64,000 nt of DNA from Bisporella sp. PMI_857 (Eukaryota; Ascomycota; Leotiomycetes; Helotiales; Helotiaceae). The first letter of the stretch is position 1. The number at the start of each line of letters is the position of its first letter. The notes under the pieces were generated by a model, which worked only from the letters and a program-made list of their open reading frames with translations, was not told the origin of the DNA and searched no databases. The stretch spans positions 310,001-374,000 of the forward strand of contig JAJSPD010000024.1 in assembly GCA_021307315.1 (NCBI GenBank), read 5' to 3'. Positions 12,851 through 26,306 of the stretch are shown piece by piece. The position numbers and the translations under genes were made by a program.

Positions 12851-14510
<1,660 letters not shown>

Positions 14511-14909
14511 GTTGCCAGTCTGTCTCTCTGGGATAGGGAATTGTGCTCGGTAACAAAGATACTTTGGCGTTGATGAGTGATGATGAGAGCGCTGGATAAA
14601 ATATACGGGAAGGAATGCGGCTTTCTTTTGAACCAGGGTGCCGAGTAAGACTTTACCCACAAAGCTTTCGGCTACAGGGTCGGTGTTTGGACTCCAGGCT
14701 CCACCACCCCTGAATACCCCCGCAATATAGTACAGCCACCCCGGGATGAAGTTTCGGCAGTGCTGATGTGTACTTCACCAACTGAGGTATGAATAATATC
14801 TGTTTCCCGGTCAAACATAGACCAATCTTACTTTTGACTCAATTCATCGTGCTCCCAAAATTCGGCGTTCCATTCTATCTCCTTCTTCAGCGTTAAATTT
14901 TTAGAGAGA
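14511..14909. promoter_or_regulatory. Shared bidirectional promoter, thiolase and acyl-CoA synthetase
   Basis: 399 bp separate the two divergent start codons, so regulatory sites for both fatty-acid genes must largely lie here. The minus strand holds two words fitting the carbon-catabolite repressor (CreA) consensus SYGGRG: GCGGGG at 14723-14718 and CCGGGG at 14744-14739. A CCGAGT word at 14641-14646 differs by one base from the fatty-acid regulator (FarA/FarB) core CCGAGG. These matches are short and could occur by chance; functional control by glucose and fatty acids is inference. Confidence 0.5.
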
Positions 14910-17221
14910 ATGGCAGCAGTTCCCCTCCTCTCAGCTGCCGCTGTGGCAGCTGGAGCTTATGTTAATGCAAAGCTGTCAATAGGGACCGACCTCCAGCAGC
15001 TGAGCTATGATCGGGAATTGAGGAGCAGGCTTGAGCAACGCATTAAATCCTATGGAGATACCTGCACATTGTATCATATGTTTGATCTTGTCAATCCCGA
15101 TAACGAGGCCCTATGGTTTGAAGGCAAAACATGGACATACGGAGAGCTCAAAAGGGGTAAGTAATTATTGTTCGAGGTTCTTACGGAATACAGCTAATTC
15201 TGAAATAGAGGTTCACCGATTTTCCCATTTCTTAAGTGAGAAGGGAATACAGGACAAGGAGATTGTGGCAGTTTTCACCACAAATTCTCCAGAAATGTAT
15301 GTCACGGCTTTGGCCCTTTCAAAGCTTGGTGCGGTTGCGGCTTTGATAAACACAAATCTTCGAGGTACCATCCTAGAACCCGTAATTTATTTAGATAATC
15401 TTACTAATTAAGCTCCGGCTCAGATGAAACTTTCAGGCATTGTCTCGATGTATCAACAGCAAAGACAATAATCTCAACCCCAGATCTCTCGGAGTTCATG
15501 ACCGAGCCAATCCAGCACTTCTCTGTCAATTTATCCACCTTCACCGACATAGTTCCGGCAAATAGCCAGAAACTAGAAGCAGTCAATATCAGCAGTCTTC
15601 CCACTCCATCAACCATTACGCCAGCTGCAAAAGCTACGATTAGAGACCTGGCATTGCTGGTGTATACTTCTGGCACGACGGGGAAGCCAAAGGCTTGTGG
15701 TTGCCGTAACCATCTTTTGATGATTACTTCCAATGCCCATCCCCGTGATGTCCGGAACTCGAAGAAATATTTTCCCCTGCGGACGTACTCACCACTTCCG
15801 CTATTTCATGGGACAGCTTTTTTCACTGGCAGTGAGTTTGTTTTTTTGTTTTTTTTGAGATATGGCGACCGAGCGCCAAATGATCATGTGATTTAATGTC
15901 TGCTTACGGAAGGGATTCTGGCACTATCTTCTTATAATTTGTACGGAATGAAAATAATGTGTGATTTGATTTTCTTGGAAAAATTACTGACCCATAATAC
16001 CTATAGTTAGTTACTGCATTGGAACATCTTCAACCCTTTGCCTCGCCCGCAAATTTTCTGCAAGCCGTTTCTGGAAAGATGTCCACGACTCGAAAGCGAC
16101 TCGTGTTCTTTATGTTGGCGAACTATGCCGATACCTGATGGCTGCTCCACCATCACCATACGATCGTGGGCACAATTGCATTGTCGCTTCTGGGAATGGA
16201 CTTCGTGGTGAGATCTGGGAGAAATTTCGAGAGCGATTTGGCGTTCCTGAGATCCGAGAGTTCTATCGATCAACGGAGGGTACTGCCAAATACGACAACA
16301 TCGGAGTGGGTGCTGCGGCTGCGGGAAAGGTTGGGTTTGCAGGCTTCATTGGTCAGTATATGGAGAATGATACATTTCTTGTGAAGACTGATCCTGTGAC
16401 GGGTGAGATATATCGAAATGTGAGTTTTGTTTACGCTTGAATGAGTTTGGAGGTATGACCACTAACTTTTTTCTGCAGCCGAAGACTGGGTTTTGTACGG
16501 TAGCTGGTGCTGATGAGCCTGGCGAATGTATCGGACGCGTAAAAGATCCGGCTCTTCTCATGCCGTATCTAAACAACGAAGCGGCAACGGAGGCTACTCT
16601 CTTGAGAGACGTATTTGTTAAAGGCGACCTTTTTCGGAGAATGGGAGACTTGCTTGTAAGAGAATCAAGTGGTTGGATACACTTTCACGATAGACTGGGA
16701 GACACGTTTAGATGGAAGGGAGAGAACGTGAGTGCAGGCGAGGTCCGTGATCATATTGCCAAGCTTCCAGAGGTTCAAGATGCAGTTGTGTACGGTGTAA
16801 AGCTTGCAAGTTATGATGGACAGGCTGGCGCGGCTTCGAGTAAGTGTCACGATCGTATCCCTCAGCATTTACTGACTCTGGGCACAGTCACCCTTGATTC
16901 ACAGTCTGAAGCAAACTTCATGAGCGTTCTATTCAAGGCTTTGAAGAAGACGGGCTTGCCAAACTATGCGATGCCACGGCTTGTACGAATCACGAAAGAG
17001 TAAGGGACTCAAATCCTTGTAATAGTATACGTATTCTAACAAGATTCAGGATCGAGGCGAATGCAACATTCAAGAAAGCAAAAGGTGACTTGCAGAAGAA
17101 GAGTTGGGATGAGAGTGCCCCTGGCAATACCGACAAACTTTATTGGCTCAATGGGTCTGTATATGAGAGACTCGATAGGGCTAGCTGGGGCTCGATTGAG
17201 AGTGGCAAAGCTAAACTGTGA
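14910..17221 (+). CDS. FAT1: Very long-chain acyl-CoA synthetase / fatty acid transport protein
   Basis: An AMP-forming ligase that activates (very) long-chain fatty acids and couples uptake to CoA esterification. Exons: 14910-15156, 15209-15364, 15424-15831, 16007-16419, 16479-16839, 16888-16999 and 17050-17221; 622 residues, the usual length. A weak hydrophobic N-terminal segment (about 4-24) precedes the adenylation domain. The ATP/AMP motif LLVYTSGTTGKPK is near residue 212; the FATP-type motifs RFGVPEIREFYRSTEG and RIGDTFRWKGENVS-like DRLGDTFRWKGENVSAGE are present. The C-terminus ends AKL, matching the PTS1 pattern [SAC][KRH]L, so a peroxisomal location is likely. Intron 3 is longer than its neighbours (175 nt, with T-rich stretch). 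Its partner gene is the divergent thiolase. Confidence 0.95.
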
Positions 17222-17997
17222 ATTACCAATGTTTGGATTAGTAGAGGTCTTGGCAAGTAAATCATGCTCAAAGCGCTATGGTACTATATTTTAGATAGAT
17301 AAGTTCAGAATCTCCTTACACTGTACAATGCAATTTTTGGCGAACGAATGAGGTTTACAATCTCCAAACAATCGTACAAGTGGGCTGGAAGAGAGATCAA
17401 GAAAACCAAGCAAGTGAGCCCCTGATACGGCATCTAGATACTTGTACTCTCTTTGTATGGAATATCACATGCCTTCTCTCTGACCGTTCGCCATGGGAGG
17501 AGCTCGGCCACCACATCTCCCATAAGAGGGAAGCGAATACCAACACAAAAGCTTCGCCTTCTTGAACAGAACTCAAGCCATCTTCTTCTTGTCGATAAGA
17601 AGCGCTCCCCTTGCCGCACCTTTGGCCCTCTCCTGTCAAGCTGAGCAGCCGCCATCCTGTTCCAGGAGATGAGAGTGATCTTACAACCTCTCTGGTTAAT
17701 AAATTGGCTTCTCAAAGAGGCACTTTCAGAAGAGAGATCAGAATCCAAGAAGCTGAGCCAGGCAATGTTAAATTTTCTTCGGTAATCATTAAATTTCCTG
17801 AAAGCCGTTGACTCTAACCAGCTAGGCCGAGGTCTTGGCGTAAACCCATCTTGCAATGCTTTATGATTTATTGGTCATACAAATTAGAGCAGTCCTTGGG
17901 GAATTCTAGCCTATGAATGTTCTACGATAGAGTGTACATGCGCATTCATCTAAAACATCGACAAGCAAACCTGCTCAAGGTTCTCACTCTAACCATT
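17222..17997. other. Intergenic between convergent genes
   Basis: Common 3' flank of FAT1 and the archaemetzincin gene. The ORF-like stretches on both strands overlap one another and show no domain or splice pattern; I take them as chance. Confidence 0.5.
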
Positions 17998-19392
17998 TCA
18001 AATCTCTCCCCGCTCTTCCTGACTCTCTTCAGTCATAACCCGTAGCCAAGCAGCATACGCCCTCCACAAATGAACCTCCTTCCACCTTTCCTCCTCCAAG
18101 AAGTCCAGCATCGCCTTGTCTCTCTCTGGGCCATCAACAACCGTATGTCTCATCTCCACAATCGCTCTGCTGACTTTCATTAAATCCACCGGACATAGAT
18201 ACGGCGGCTGTCTTGCATCTTCCGCAACTGAAGCAGTGCCTTGCATACAACACGCGTAGTAAACGCAATGATCAATACCAAAACAGTGTCCTAGCTCGTG
18301 AGCTGCTGTTCTGGAAACACGGGCAAGCCAAAGGCCGTAAAGCGCTGCCGCTGATGGTTCGTCGTCCAACGAAGGCAGGGAGGCGTGCGCTTGGAGGGCT
18401 GCGTACATCGGTTTGTTATCTTCGCTTCCCGCAGCAGGTTTGTCTACGCTCGGTTTCCCATCCTTCTCGGGGCCTTGACCAGCCACTCCCTTAACATACG
18501 ATAAGCAATGGCTAGTTGGCCACCCATGCTCTCTGTCTACTCGCTGTACCGTATCAAGATCAGGTCTATATCTCGCCGAACTCACAACCGCGATTCTGCT
18601 TCCTCCGTAAGCCCGCCCACACGCAAAATCATCATCTTCATCCTCGTAGATATCATGCTTCACCAACATTAATAACGCGTAGGCGTTTTCAGGCAGCATT
18701 TCGATCGCTGCATCTAGCAAGTCATTCAAATTGAGCTGATGTGTGAACTCGCCCTCGGGGGTCGCTCGGGTTCTGATTCCTATCAACTCTTCGGATACCG
18801 CAGAGCCAGTGCTGAACCATAGCGTCGGGGAGGTCTCCTTCTTCCTTCTTTTAGGAGCCGTCTTGCCAGTTTTTTTTTTCTTAGTGAGGGGCGGCTCCTC
18901 CGGCTCCTCCGCGCTCACAAAGCTCGGCCGCGTCGGCAACATCTTAACAGGTAACCCATGATAAAACGCCGCAAGATAACCCAAAATATCCTCCGTCTCC
19001 GGATCCCTCGCCGCTTCCTCCTTTCTCATCTCCCCCCTCTCCCTTGGATACGCCCACTGCTCTACAAACTTCAGCTCATCTTCTACCTCCGGAGGCCCAA
19101 CTAGATACACTGTCCTCCTCTGCTTTGTCACGGGATTTCGATCTTTCTCACTAGCCCAGTCTCTCACGCTCTGCGCGGGGTAATTCGGATCATGAGCCAG
19201 CTCGTCGCCGGGTAGCACTAGAGGCGCGGGGAAGTTTGGGACATCGATGAGCGGTCGTGTTTTGAAGGAGAGCACCGTGGCCATCCTTCTAGTTCGCTCG
19301 TCTGGTTGTGTGTATCCAGCGTCTGTTGCATGTGATGAGGGCTCGAAAAGGAGGCTGGTATGTGGGCATGGTGGTGATTTCCTCAGCGGCAT
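17998..19392 (-). CDS. Archaemetzincin-like zinc metallopeptidase (M54)
   Basis: A single-exon gene of 464 residues starting at 19392. The zinc-binding motif HELGHCFGIDHC near residue 365 fits HExxHxxGxxHC of archaemetzincins, followed by C-x4-C-x-M (CVYYACCM) and then YLCPVDL. In the classic motif the last element is C-x2-C; here the fourth Cys is Asp, so the structural second zinc site may be incomplete or may be the fungal variant. An insert at about 165-185 is rich in Lys/Arg (TKKKKTGKTAPKRRKKE) and may act as a nuclear localisation signal (inference). No signal peptide is seen. Fungal members are peptidases of unknown substrate. An ATG at residue 37 (MATVLSFKTRPL) is an equally reasonable start. 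It is unusual here in having no intron. Confidence 0.92.
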   Translation of the reverse strand: MPLRKSPPCPHTSLLFEPSSHATDAGYTQPDERTRRMATVLSFKTRPLIDVPNFPAPLVLPGDELAHDPNYPAQSVRDWASEKDRNPVTKQRRTVYLVGPPEVEDELKFVEQWAYPRERGEMRKEEAARDPETEDILGYLAAFYHGLPVKMLPTRPSFVSAEEPEEPPLTKKKKTGKTAPKRRKKETSPTLWFSTGSAVSEELIGIRTRATPEGEFTHQLNLNDLLDAAIEMLPENAYALLMLVKHDIYEDEDDDFACGRAYGGSRIAVVSSARYRPDLDTVQRVDREHGWPTSHCLSYVKGVAGQGPEKDGKPSVDKPAAGSEDNKPMYAALQAHASLPSLDDEPSAAALYGLWLARVSRTAAHELGHCFGIDHCVYYACCMQGTASVAEDARQPPYLCPVDLMKVSRAIVEMRHTVVDGPERDKAMLDFLEEERWKEVHLWRAYAAWLRVMTEESQEERGEI

Positions 19393-20437
19393 GGTTAAAA
19401 TGTTAGATTAATTTGGAAGCATAAGAACAAAGAATTCCGGGTAGAGATGTCGATGTACATTATCGAGATAGGACATATAATTTTGAGCTTTGGTGCACGT
19501 GATGCGTTCTAGTTGTTTAGGCAACAACTCAGGGGTTAAGCGATCCTTCTGATGTTGTAGGCTTTTTCAGCTTGCTTATCGCCGCTTGACGATATGCAAC
19601 AAAACCAGATCTTTTACACTAAGCCTGAAGCCTTGGGTCTCGCCCTTCCGGAGAGCCTATCGCGGATCAGCTACCCGCAAAAAAATCATTACATATGCAG
19701 TGGTACGTAGAAGATATCATCAGTAAGTTAGTATAGTTTGTTGTGAAATGCCACAAAAAAGGCTCCGACGCATTGTCTATAATGAGGAATAAGATTCATT
19801 TATAATCGAGAACGAGATGCAATAAAATTCATTCCTCCATTGGTCTTGTCATGGAATTTTCTCCGAGGTGGTTTATCGAGTAGATTGTGATACTGGGCTG
19901 CTTGAGAATGTTGAAACAAGCAGAGTATTGTGGTAATGTTGTCTCTCAACCCCTAGGATATGCACCTACAGAACCCGCAGAGCATGAACCACTCATGAAA
20001 TGTGCAAGGCAAGCATATTCCAGAAGAGTGGCTGACGTGCGTGTGTGATGAATTGTATGGAACTCAGGTCAGACATCTGACGTCTCCGCCATATGAACTG
20101 CAACAGCCCCTACTATATATCTTAAATTCCCACCGGGATGAAGCCCATGGCAGAATTCCAATGCAAATCCGTAAAAATCACTGCGGAAGCTAGCATACAA
20201 GAGGCATCTCGCCTCCATAAAACTAAAACCCGATAAATCCTATTTTTATGCTCGGTACAAGCTCCTCCACCGTACACGCCATATACAAACACAATGAGAA
20301 ACAAAGAGCCAATTATTTTGGCGCATTTTAACACATACAGTATTTAATACATGAAGTCCCCTTCCAACTGAGGGAAGACCTGCATAGGTATGACACCGTT
20401 TCGAAAAGTAAGGATGTGCGTGGTCTCATGCTAGGAA
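19393..20437. other. Intergenic, about 1 kb
   Basis: Contains the upstream region of the archaemetzincin gene and the 3' flank of the BTB gene. I see no coding exons, RNA gene or repeat. Short frames around 20002-20334 on both strands look random. Confidence 0.5.
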
Positions 20438-21411
20438 TTAGATGCCGCTTTGTCTCGGGCGCTTGCGAGAGCTAGAAGGAGTAGGGTTAAGTTTCTCGTT
20501 CTTCTCGCGCTTGAGTTTTTCGTCCAAGACACGTGCTGGTCTTTATTAATGCATGTAGCTAGAGGAAGGGAAAGGAGCACATACTAAGAACATCATAACC
20601 AAACTGTGGGAACTCGAGACACATGCTACGGAACTCGTCTTCAGCCTCAGCACGCAGAGTATGCGATCTTGTAGCCCAGAAATTCGCCACTGGAGCACGG
20701 ATGGTAGTATCGTCTCTCTCCGTGTGCGCGTAGACGTATCTAGCGTACGCAATTTCGCCTTTGGCGGTGGAGTTGACGCAGTGGATCTTCCCGCTGGCAA
20801 GGGACTTTAGACCTGGTAGATTGAGGGTTTGTGCAAGAGTGTATACACGAGCATGCTTGAGGAGTTGATCGCCAGTCTCGTCAACGGAAGGGGTTGTGTG
20901 GTCACGCTCGAGGTCGCGGGTGCCGGCTATCTTCCGAGGAAAATAGTCCCCGGTATATAGGTATTCAAGGAAGCATCCTACTGCGTCGAGGTCCTCATCT
21001 ATAAGATCAATTCGGCGTTCCTGGCCTCGAAATATTAGTATGCAACAGAAACGCGTATCGCAGACAGCTCACAGAAACTTCATCGCTGAACTTCGCACAA
21101 GCATCTGCAAACCATGGGCTTGTAACTAGCAGAGCTTGATGCGCAGTAAGAAGTGCTTGCTCATCGCCTTGTCCCACCAACAGTCCGATGACAGGACTCT
21201 TTAGGTAATCGATATATGTAACTCGCGCCGGGAACTCTTGGAAAGCTTCGTCCTGAAATGGCAGGTTATTGTGCGCATTCTCTGCGTCATCTCCGTTGGC
21301 GGCCGGGGCATTGATCTGGACTTGAGCGATTGAGTCGGCGCTGCCCATCTCTATATCTGCGGAATTATTGTCTTGACCCTCGTCGGCGAAAAGATCCTCA
21401 TGATCTGCCAT
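20438..21411 (-). CDS. BTB/POZ domain protein
   Basis: Exons on the minus strand: 21411-21073, 21020-20585 and 20535-20438; 290 residues. An acidic disordered N-terminus (MADHEDLFADEGQDNNSADI) precedes a BTB fold at about 65-150: YIDYLKSPVIGLLVG, then ALLVTSPWFADACAKF and, across intron 1, RRIDLIDEDLDAVGCFLEYL with YTGDYF. A helical region follows (LLKHARVYTLAQTLNLPGLK), as in fungal BTB-only proteins, and the C-terminus is basic (SSSRKRPRQSGI), perhaps a nuclear signal. BTB proteins of this kind act as dimerising adaptors, for example for Cullin-3 ligases (family knowledge). No Kelch or other partner domain is present, so its exact role is unknown. Confidence 0.9.
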
Positions 21412-22136
21412 AGTTGGTCAAAATGAAGCTTGAAGTCAAGCTGTGGACCGTAAATTGTGGTGGCTGGAAGATTTAAGCTGAAATCGGACGTCGGAACCGA
21501 ATGCAGAAATGCACTGAGCGAGAGACTTGAGATGGAGTTATCCGCGAAACCGGCTCTCGCATTGAATCACTGAAATTATCAATAAAGTGTATGTTGTAGG
21601 TCGGTGATGTTGTTGAGTAAGAAATAGTTGCTTCGGAGCTTCCATCTCCCAGCCTTGTCTTAAGGTACTTGAAATTGCAGGGGTCTTTAAGGTTTGTAAA
21701 CTTGGCGTCAGCGCCTTGCGCTTCAGGCAACAATTTATGTGATGCATAGAGCAGAAAATTACCAGCATATTGGTAATCTGCTTTTGACGTCTGGCTATCC
21801 AGTGTTTCGTCGTTAAATTATGAGACAAGTAGGTAGATGTTGACTATGTGCATTTATTTATATACAGCTCAAATTTGACCAAGGAATGCGTAAATGCTTC
21901 CTTTCTCCTCCCGCTTCCATACTATATATAAATGCATCCAAATGTCTTGGATGAAGGCTTTCCAATTTCCACAAGGGCTACTCATTCCCTCGATTAGAAG
22001 ACCTGGTATGCAATCCAAAATATGGATCCGCAACGCCAATGCTATGCGATGTCCATCCCATGGTATCATCAATGTATCCAGGGATCAATTGGCCCATAAA
22101 AAACGCCGGGTATGTGTTATACTACTTTTCCTCTTA
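21412..22136. other. Intergenic, upstream of BTB gene
   Basis: The first part is the BTB promoter and the rest the 3' flank of the PAP2 gene. Frames of 65-100 codons on both strands show no domain. Nothing else is recognised. Confidence 0.5.
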
Positions 22137-23473
22137 TTAATGACGCGAAAATTGACGAAAACGATCTCCAGTTGTCGGGACAGGCTTTTCTAGCCTCAAA
22201 CACCATAGAAACAGGTCCTCTAGAGGCAGTAGCACCAAGAATACCCTGTTGCAAAGATAGGCGGCAATAGCTACGAAGAATGCCATGAAGGCATCGAGGT
22301 AGTAGTGGTTTGCGGTCGCAACGATGGTGAGAAGAATCCAAGCTGGATACGCGACGCCAAGGAGACAGTATAGAAAAACCCAAGGCTTTGATTTTCGTCT
22401 TTCGCCTGTTTCAAGATTCCTTCGGAACACACCGGAGTGGTATACAAAAGTGCAACCAATGCAGAAAGCATAACCAAAGTGCATCGAGGGCATTGCCGCT
22501 AATGAGTTAACGTATTTGCCTGACATGAACACGCTCTCTCCCTTGTTGCGGCCAACACTGTCAAGAAAGCCATACTCCGGAGGCAGGAGCCGCGGTGGCA
22601 TGCAGGGATAGCAGATGAAAATGGCGAAAGCAAAGAGATTCGTCAATGTCATAGTTCTACGAACTGTTGCAAAAGTCTCGTGTGACGGAGCGACGTAATA
22701 CCACCAAGCGATAAAGCTAAACAGTCAGCATGTTTTCGCGCTAGGTGAGGGAAGGACATACCCGACAGTTCCAGGAATATGAATCAGAGCATACGATCGA
22801 TTGAGCACTGTCAAGAAAGTTTGATGACCAGCCATGAACCACTTCTGTACCTCCACCTCTCTAACGGGCCATAGGAAACTCAACCAAGAGAACTGCTCGA
22901 ACTCCAATATCGCCAGCCCATGATCCTGTGCAACATCCCAGATCCCCGTTTTGGAAAATATAGCTTGCGAGGTTAAGCTTGTACATCGATAGAAGGCGTA
23001 GGTGATTATCCAATAAAACATTTCTATTAAGAACGGATACTTCTGCAGGATTCGGCTGTGGAAGTGATCCGCGAAGCGCGAAGTGTTAGGAGTGTAGATG
23101 GTGGTCCCGCAGCATCTCCTTTTCTTTGGCGGATCTTTCATGGTGGAATATGAGTCTATTGAGTCGTCATCTCGACCTATCATCCAGTCTCTGGCCAAGA
23201 GGTCGTCTGAGGATCTGGCGGAATCAGGGTCACCATCGAGATATCTGTATCCATTTCTTCTCCTGTCGAATATCTGGAAGCCATGCTTTCTTGTGATTAC
23301 CATTGACCCTACCAATATACTAGCTACCATCTGACAAGTCGTTAGTATTTCTTTTGGAATAGAGCCATTGAACATACGACTGGCTCAGCCCATCCAGGAA
23401 GTTTCCATGCTGGTGCAGTGTTCCCCCAATCCGGTTCATCCGAGGGAATCGTTATGTTCAAATTCAACGTCAT
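22137..23473 (-). CDS. PAP2-like (Aur1/Ipt1-type) integral membrane protein
   Basis: Exons on the minus strand: 23473-23378, 23330-22762 and 22716-22137; 414 residues. Introns of 47 and 45 nt are phase-exact. Several hydrophobic segments occur (MVASILVGSMVI near residue 33, FIEMFYWIITYAFY-like region, the NLFAFAIFICYPCMP helix and two more near the C-terminus). The phosphatase/transferase motifs of the PAP2 superfamily are visible as PSMHFGYAF and, further on, ATANHYYLDA (H-x3-D), the pattern of the Aur1/Ipt1 subgroup that includes inositol phosphorylceramide synthase. The sequence around these motifs differs from canonical Aur1, so I call it PAP2_3 family rather than Aur1; the lipid substrate is unknown. 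Confidence 0.9.
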
Positions 23474-24276
23474 TTCCTGGCAAGGCTATGCTTCTGGTCC
23501 TATAGATACTTATCTCCAGCTTTCAGCGGACCAGTCGGATAATGTTGATATAGGTTTTGAGAAGATTCAGTTCGCCTGAGAAAAGGAAATCGTGGGTTTA
23601 AGTTGTCAAATGAGTGTGTATGGGTCAGTTTGCTCCAATATATTATGATGATCACATCTGTCTGTGCTGTATGGTTTCCAGCGACGAAATGTCGCGTGCC
23701 GTTTGTTTTACACTTTTTTTCAGGAACAACAAACGGTAGTGATGAAATGGAAGAAATATTAAACAAAGGGATGGGCTTGGGGTTTTCTTGATTGACAACG
23801 GGGCGACTCCACGCTTTAAAGTGGTGACTTCCACTTCCTTGCACTGCACTCGACCAAAGCATGATCAGCGCATTGCTGGTATTCTTAGTAGAGCCAAGAT
23901 TCTTGGGATGCGTCTGCATTTTTACAGCGGTGGGTCGAGGGGGGCACTAGAAGCGGTAAAAGGGTAAGGAAGATTATACACATGAATATTTTGATGCCAG
24001 GAATGAAACGGAGCGGACTTTCACAAGTTGCCGGCGACGGATATGGAAAAGCTTTTGAGTTAGAGATTCGAGATTATATTATTCGACCTCCACGCTGCAG
24101 AAGTCGTTCGTTACTTATTCTACCTGATCTAGCTTATTGGCAGCTCCATACTTGCCCTGTTTGTGAAATTGCAAGTTTCTATCAAACTTGCCCCTGCCTT
24201 TTCATCTTTTGACATTTGAGAGCTTCCCTCCTTCGTCATCCCAACTAAAAAAGCTAGCTAGTCAACGATACCTGTC
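23474..24276. other. Intergenic, upstream of PAP2-like gene
   Basis: Promoter side of the PAP2-like gene. No coding exon, RNA gene or repeat seen. Confidence 0.5.
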
Positions 24277-24555
24277 TCATTTGGGATACCATTTCGAGTA
24301 CTGCTTAACCGCCAACCTTGTGCTTCTCATTGCGTACCAGGCCTGCTCATAGGTGGTACCAAGAACTATAAGGTATGCCAACTGCCGCGATATTATGTAC
24401 ATTTCTTGGCCCACTTTCGGGAATGGCGTTTCCATCAATGGCGAGTCAACCGCGAGCTCGCCGTCATTGTCAAATGCTTTAAAGAACTGAAAGGCTGTAG
24501 TCGTAGTAAAGAATATCACGACCACCATCGAGGTGCCAAATATTGATGTATACAT
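24277..24555 (-). CDS. Possible small membrane protein, 92 aa
   Basis: An ATG-started open frame of 92 codons. Near the N-terminus is a hydrophobic segment (SMVVVIFFTTTTAFQFF, residues 9-25) that could span a membrane, followed by an acidic linker and a helical, basic C-terminal half (RSTRLAVKQYSKWYPK). Composition is protein-like (balanced, no Cys). I recognise no family and see no intron joining it to upstream exons. It stands alone in a gene-poor interval, so a chance frame remains possible. Confidence 0.35.
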   Translation of the reverse strand: MYTSIFGTSMVVVIFFTTTTAFQFFKAFDNDGELAVDSPLMETPFPKVGQEMYIISRQLAYLIVLGTTYEQAWYAMRSTRLAVKQYSKWYPK

Positions 24556-26306
24556 GCCAAGGGAGAAGGGGAATACGCAAACACCACAGATTACCTGTCT
24601 ACCTTACCCCTTTATTCGACCCGCAGTTGAAACCCAGCAATCAGTCATCACTGAGCACAAGACCACCAGACACATGGCGTATCAGATCAACAGCCTTAAT
24701 CGGCCGTTTAAAAGTATCGAAATCTTTATGGGGCCTGTCCGCGTGTTCCGGTTTCGCCACCTACCCATAAGATTCAAGCTTTTATCTACACCCTACAAAG
24801 AGGAGCCATACAAAATACAGCAAATGCCTCCTGCATATGGAGGTGAAAGCCTCCTTCGTACACCACCCAGCCCCGGGTCATAGAACAGAACCTCTCGGAA
24901 GTTAAGGGTATTATGGAATAGCTGAACCAGAAATTTAAGATATGCGGAAGAAAAGACCCTCCGACTCCACTAGGCCACGCATTTCTCAAGCCACATTACG
25001 CCTCAATGGTTTCCGCGCGGCTTAAAATTGGCGACATCGCCATCCCGCCAGCAACGAGGGAAAAAAAAGGTATCCCGACCCCTTTACAGACTCGACACTT
25101 GGAACCCTCGTATATCGTACCCGTGCTTGGCGCTTGTCAATAAGTTTTCAGAAGATATTTGACACCTGCAACTCAAGCTTTAAACCCTGGAGAATTACTC
25201 AAATCCGGAAATAAAGTACTCTTCAAGCCAGAGCCCAGCCTCTAGGAAGTCCTCTTCCGTATCTCGAATACCCTTTTCTTTGACTTGTTGTGGCATTATA
25301 CACCGTGACGTCAGCCTTCACGTCTAACATCCAATACTGGAACATCGAAAACACGGCACCGAAAGTCATGTTATCTCCGGTCTTGGCATTGGCCTGACGT
25401 GTACCAAGGACTTGACTTCAAACTTTGGTTCTGCACGATCGGGGCAGTGCAAGAACGGCGCTTGTTGCGAGTAATGGTATTGAAGACGTCTGGGTAGGTA
25501 GGAATTGGTGTGCTGGACATTGGCAGCTGGGCAACTGCTTAACCTCTGATATTCTGATGATATTGGCCCAATGGTCGTTGCTCAGTGAAGCCACCCTTGG
25601 GCACGTGAGATATTGTAGTCAACAAACACGGCAGCCGGGTGCAACGGAAATGTCGTCGTCTTGGCTATAGTAATGATAAGTTCTATTCGCTGGTAAGCAT
25701 GCTGAGCATACCTGTAAGTATCAGACATTATTTACATCAGTCACCTACTCTACGTAGGGCGGATAGGGGTCTGCGCTTGTAAGATTCATACTACGTAGTA
25801 GGAAGACGATGCGCTTCAATCCACGCCATTCCTGAAGGAGCTCCTTTGGCCATGTTGCGGCCGAGCATATGCCTCCAGATTAATCGCTAGGGGAAGATAC
25901 GACAGACACCCTCGCATTCGCTTTCTGAGAGCAGGGCTGTTGTGCTGACCGAGAAGATGACATGCTCAGATGTGGCACCAAGTCACGTCCAGATTCAAAA
26001 GGGATCTCGAGGAAGCGCTAGGCTTAAGTCTTACGTCTACACATGCAAGCATACTTCTTATCTTCATGCTACCTACTACTATTTCATCCAATCCTTCGTA
26101 TATTACATTTGGGACCTGAAAACCCCCGAAGAGTCCTTCCAACTCTCTAAATCTCCAGCCACCCTTGATGATTGGAGGATGCAAGAAAAAACAGCTGCCC
26201 AGCTGCCTATGCTATGCGGTATCTTATGACGCCCCTTATGCTCAACATTGTACACATGCTCGCTCAACCATTAAAAAAGAAGATCACCCTTCCTCCATCA
26301 CTCATC
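24556..26306. other. Gene-free stretch of about 1.75 kb
   Basis: I could not assemble any gene here. Frames on both strands are short and conflicting. Two copies of a CTACGTAG-type word occur: CTCTACGTAGGG near 25749 and the 12-bp palindrome TACTACGTAGTA at 25789-25800. The far right is the 3' flank of SET9. Confidence 0.5.

Noticed and set aside
15832..16006. Inserted element in the FAT1 gene
   Set aside because: The 175-nt stretch has a GTGAGT donor and CTATAG acceptor and restores the FAT1 protein, so it is an ordinary if long intron.
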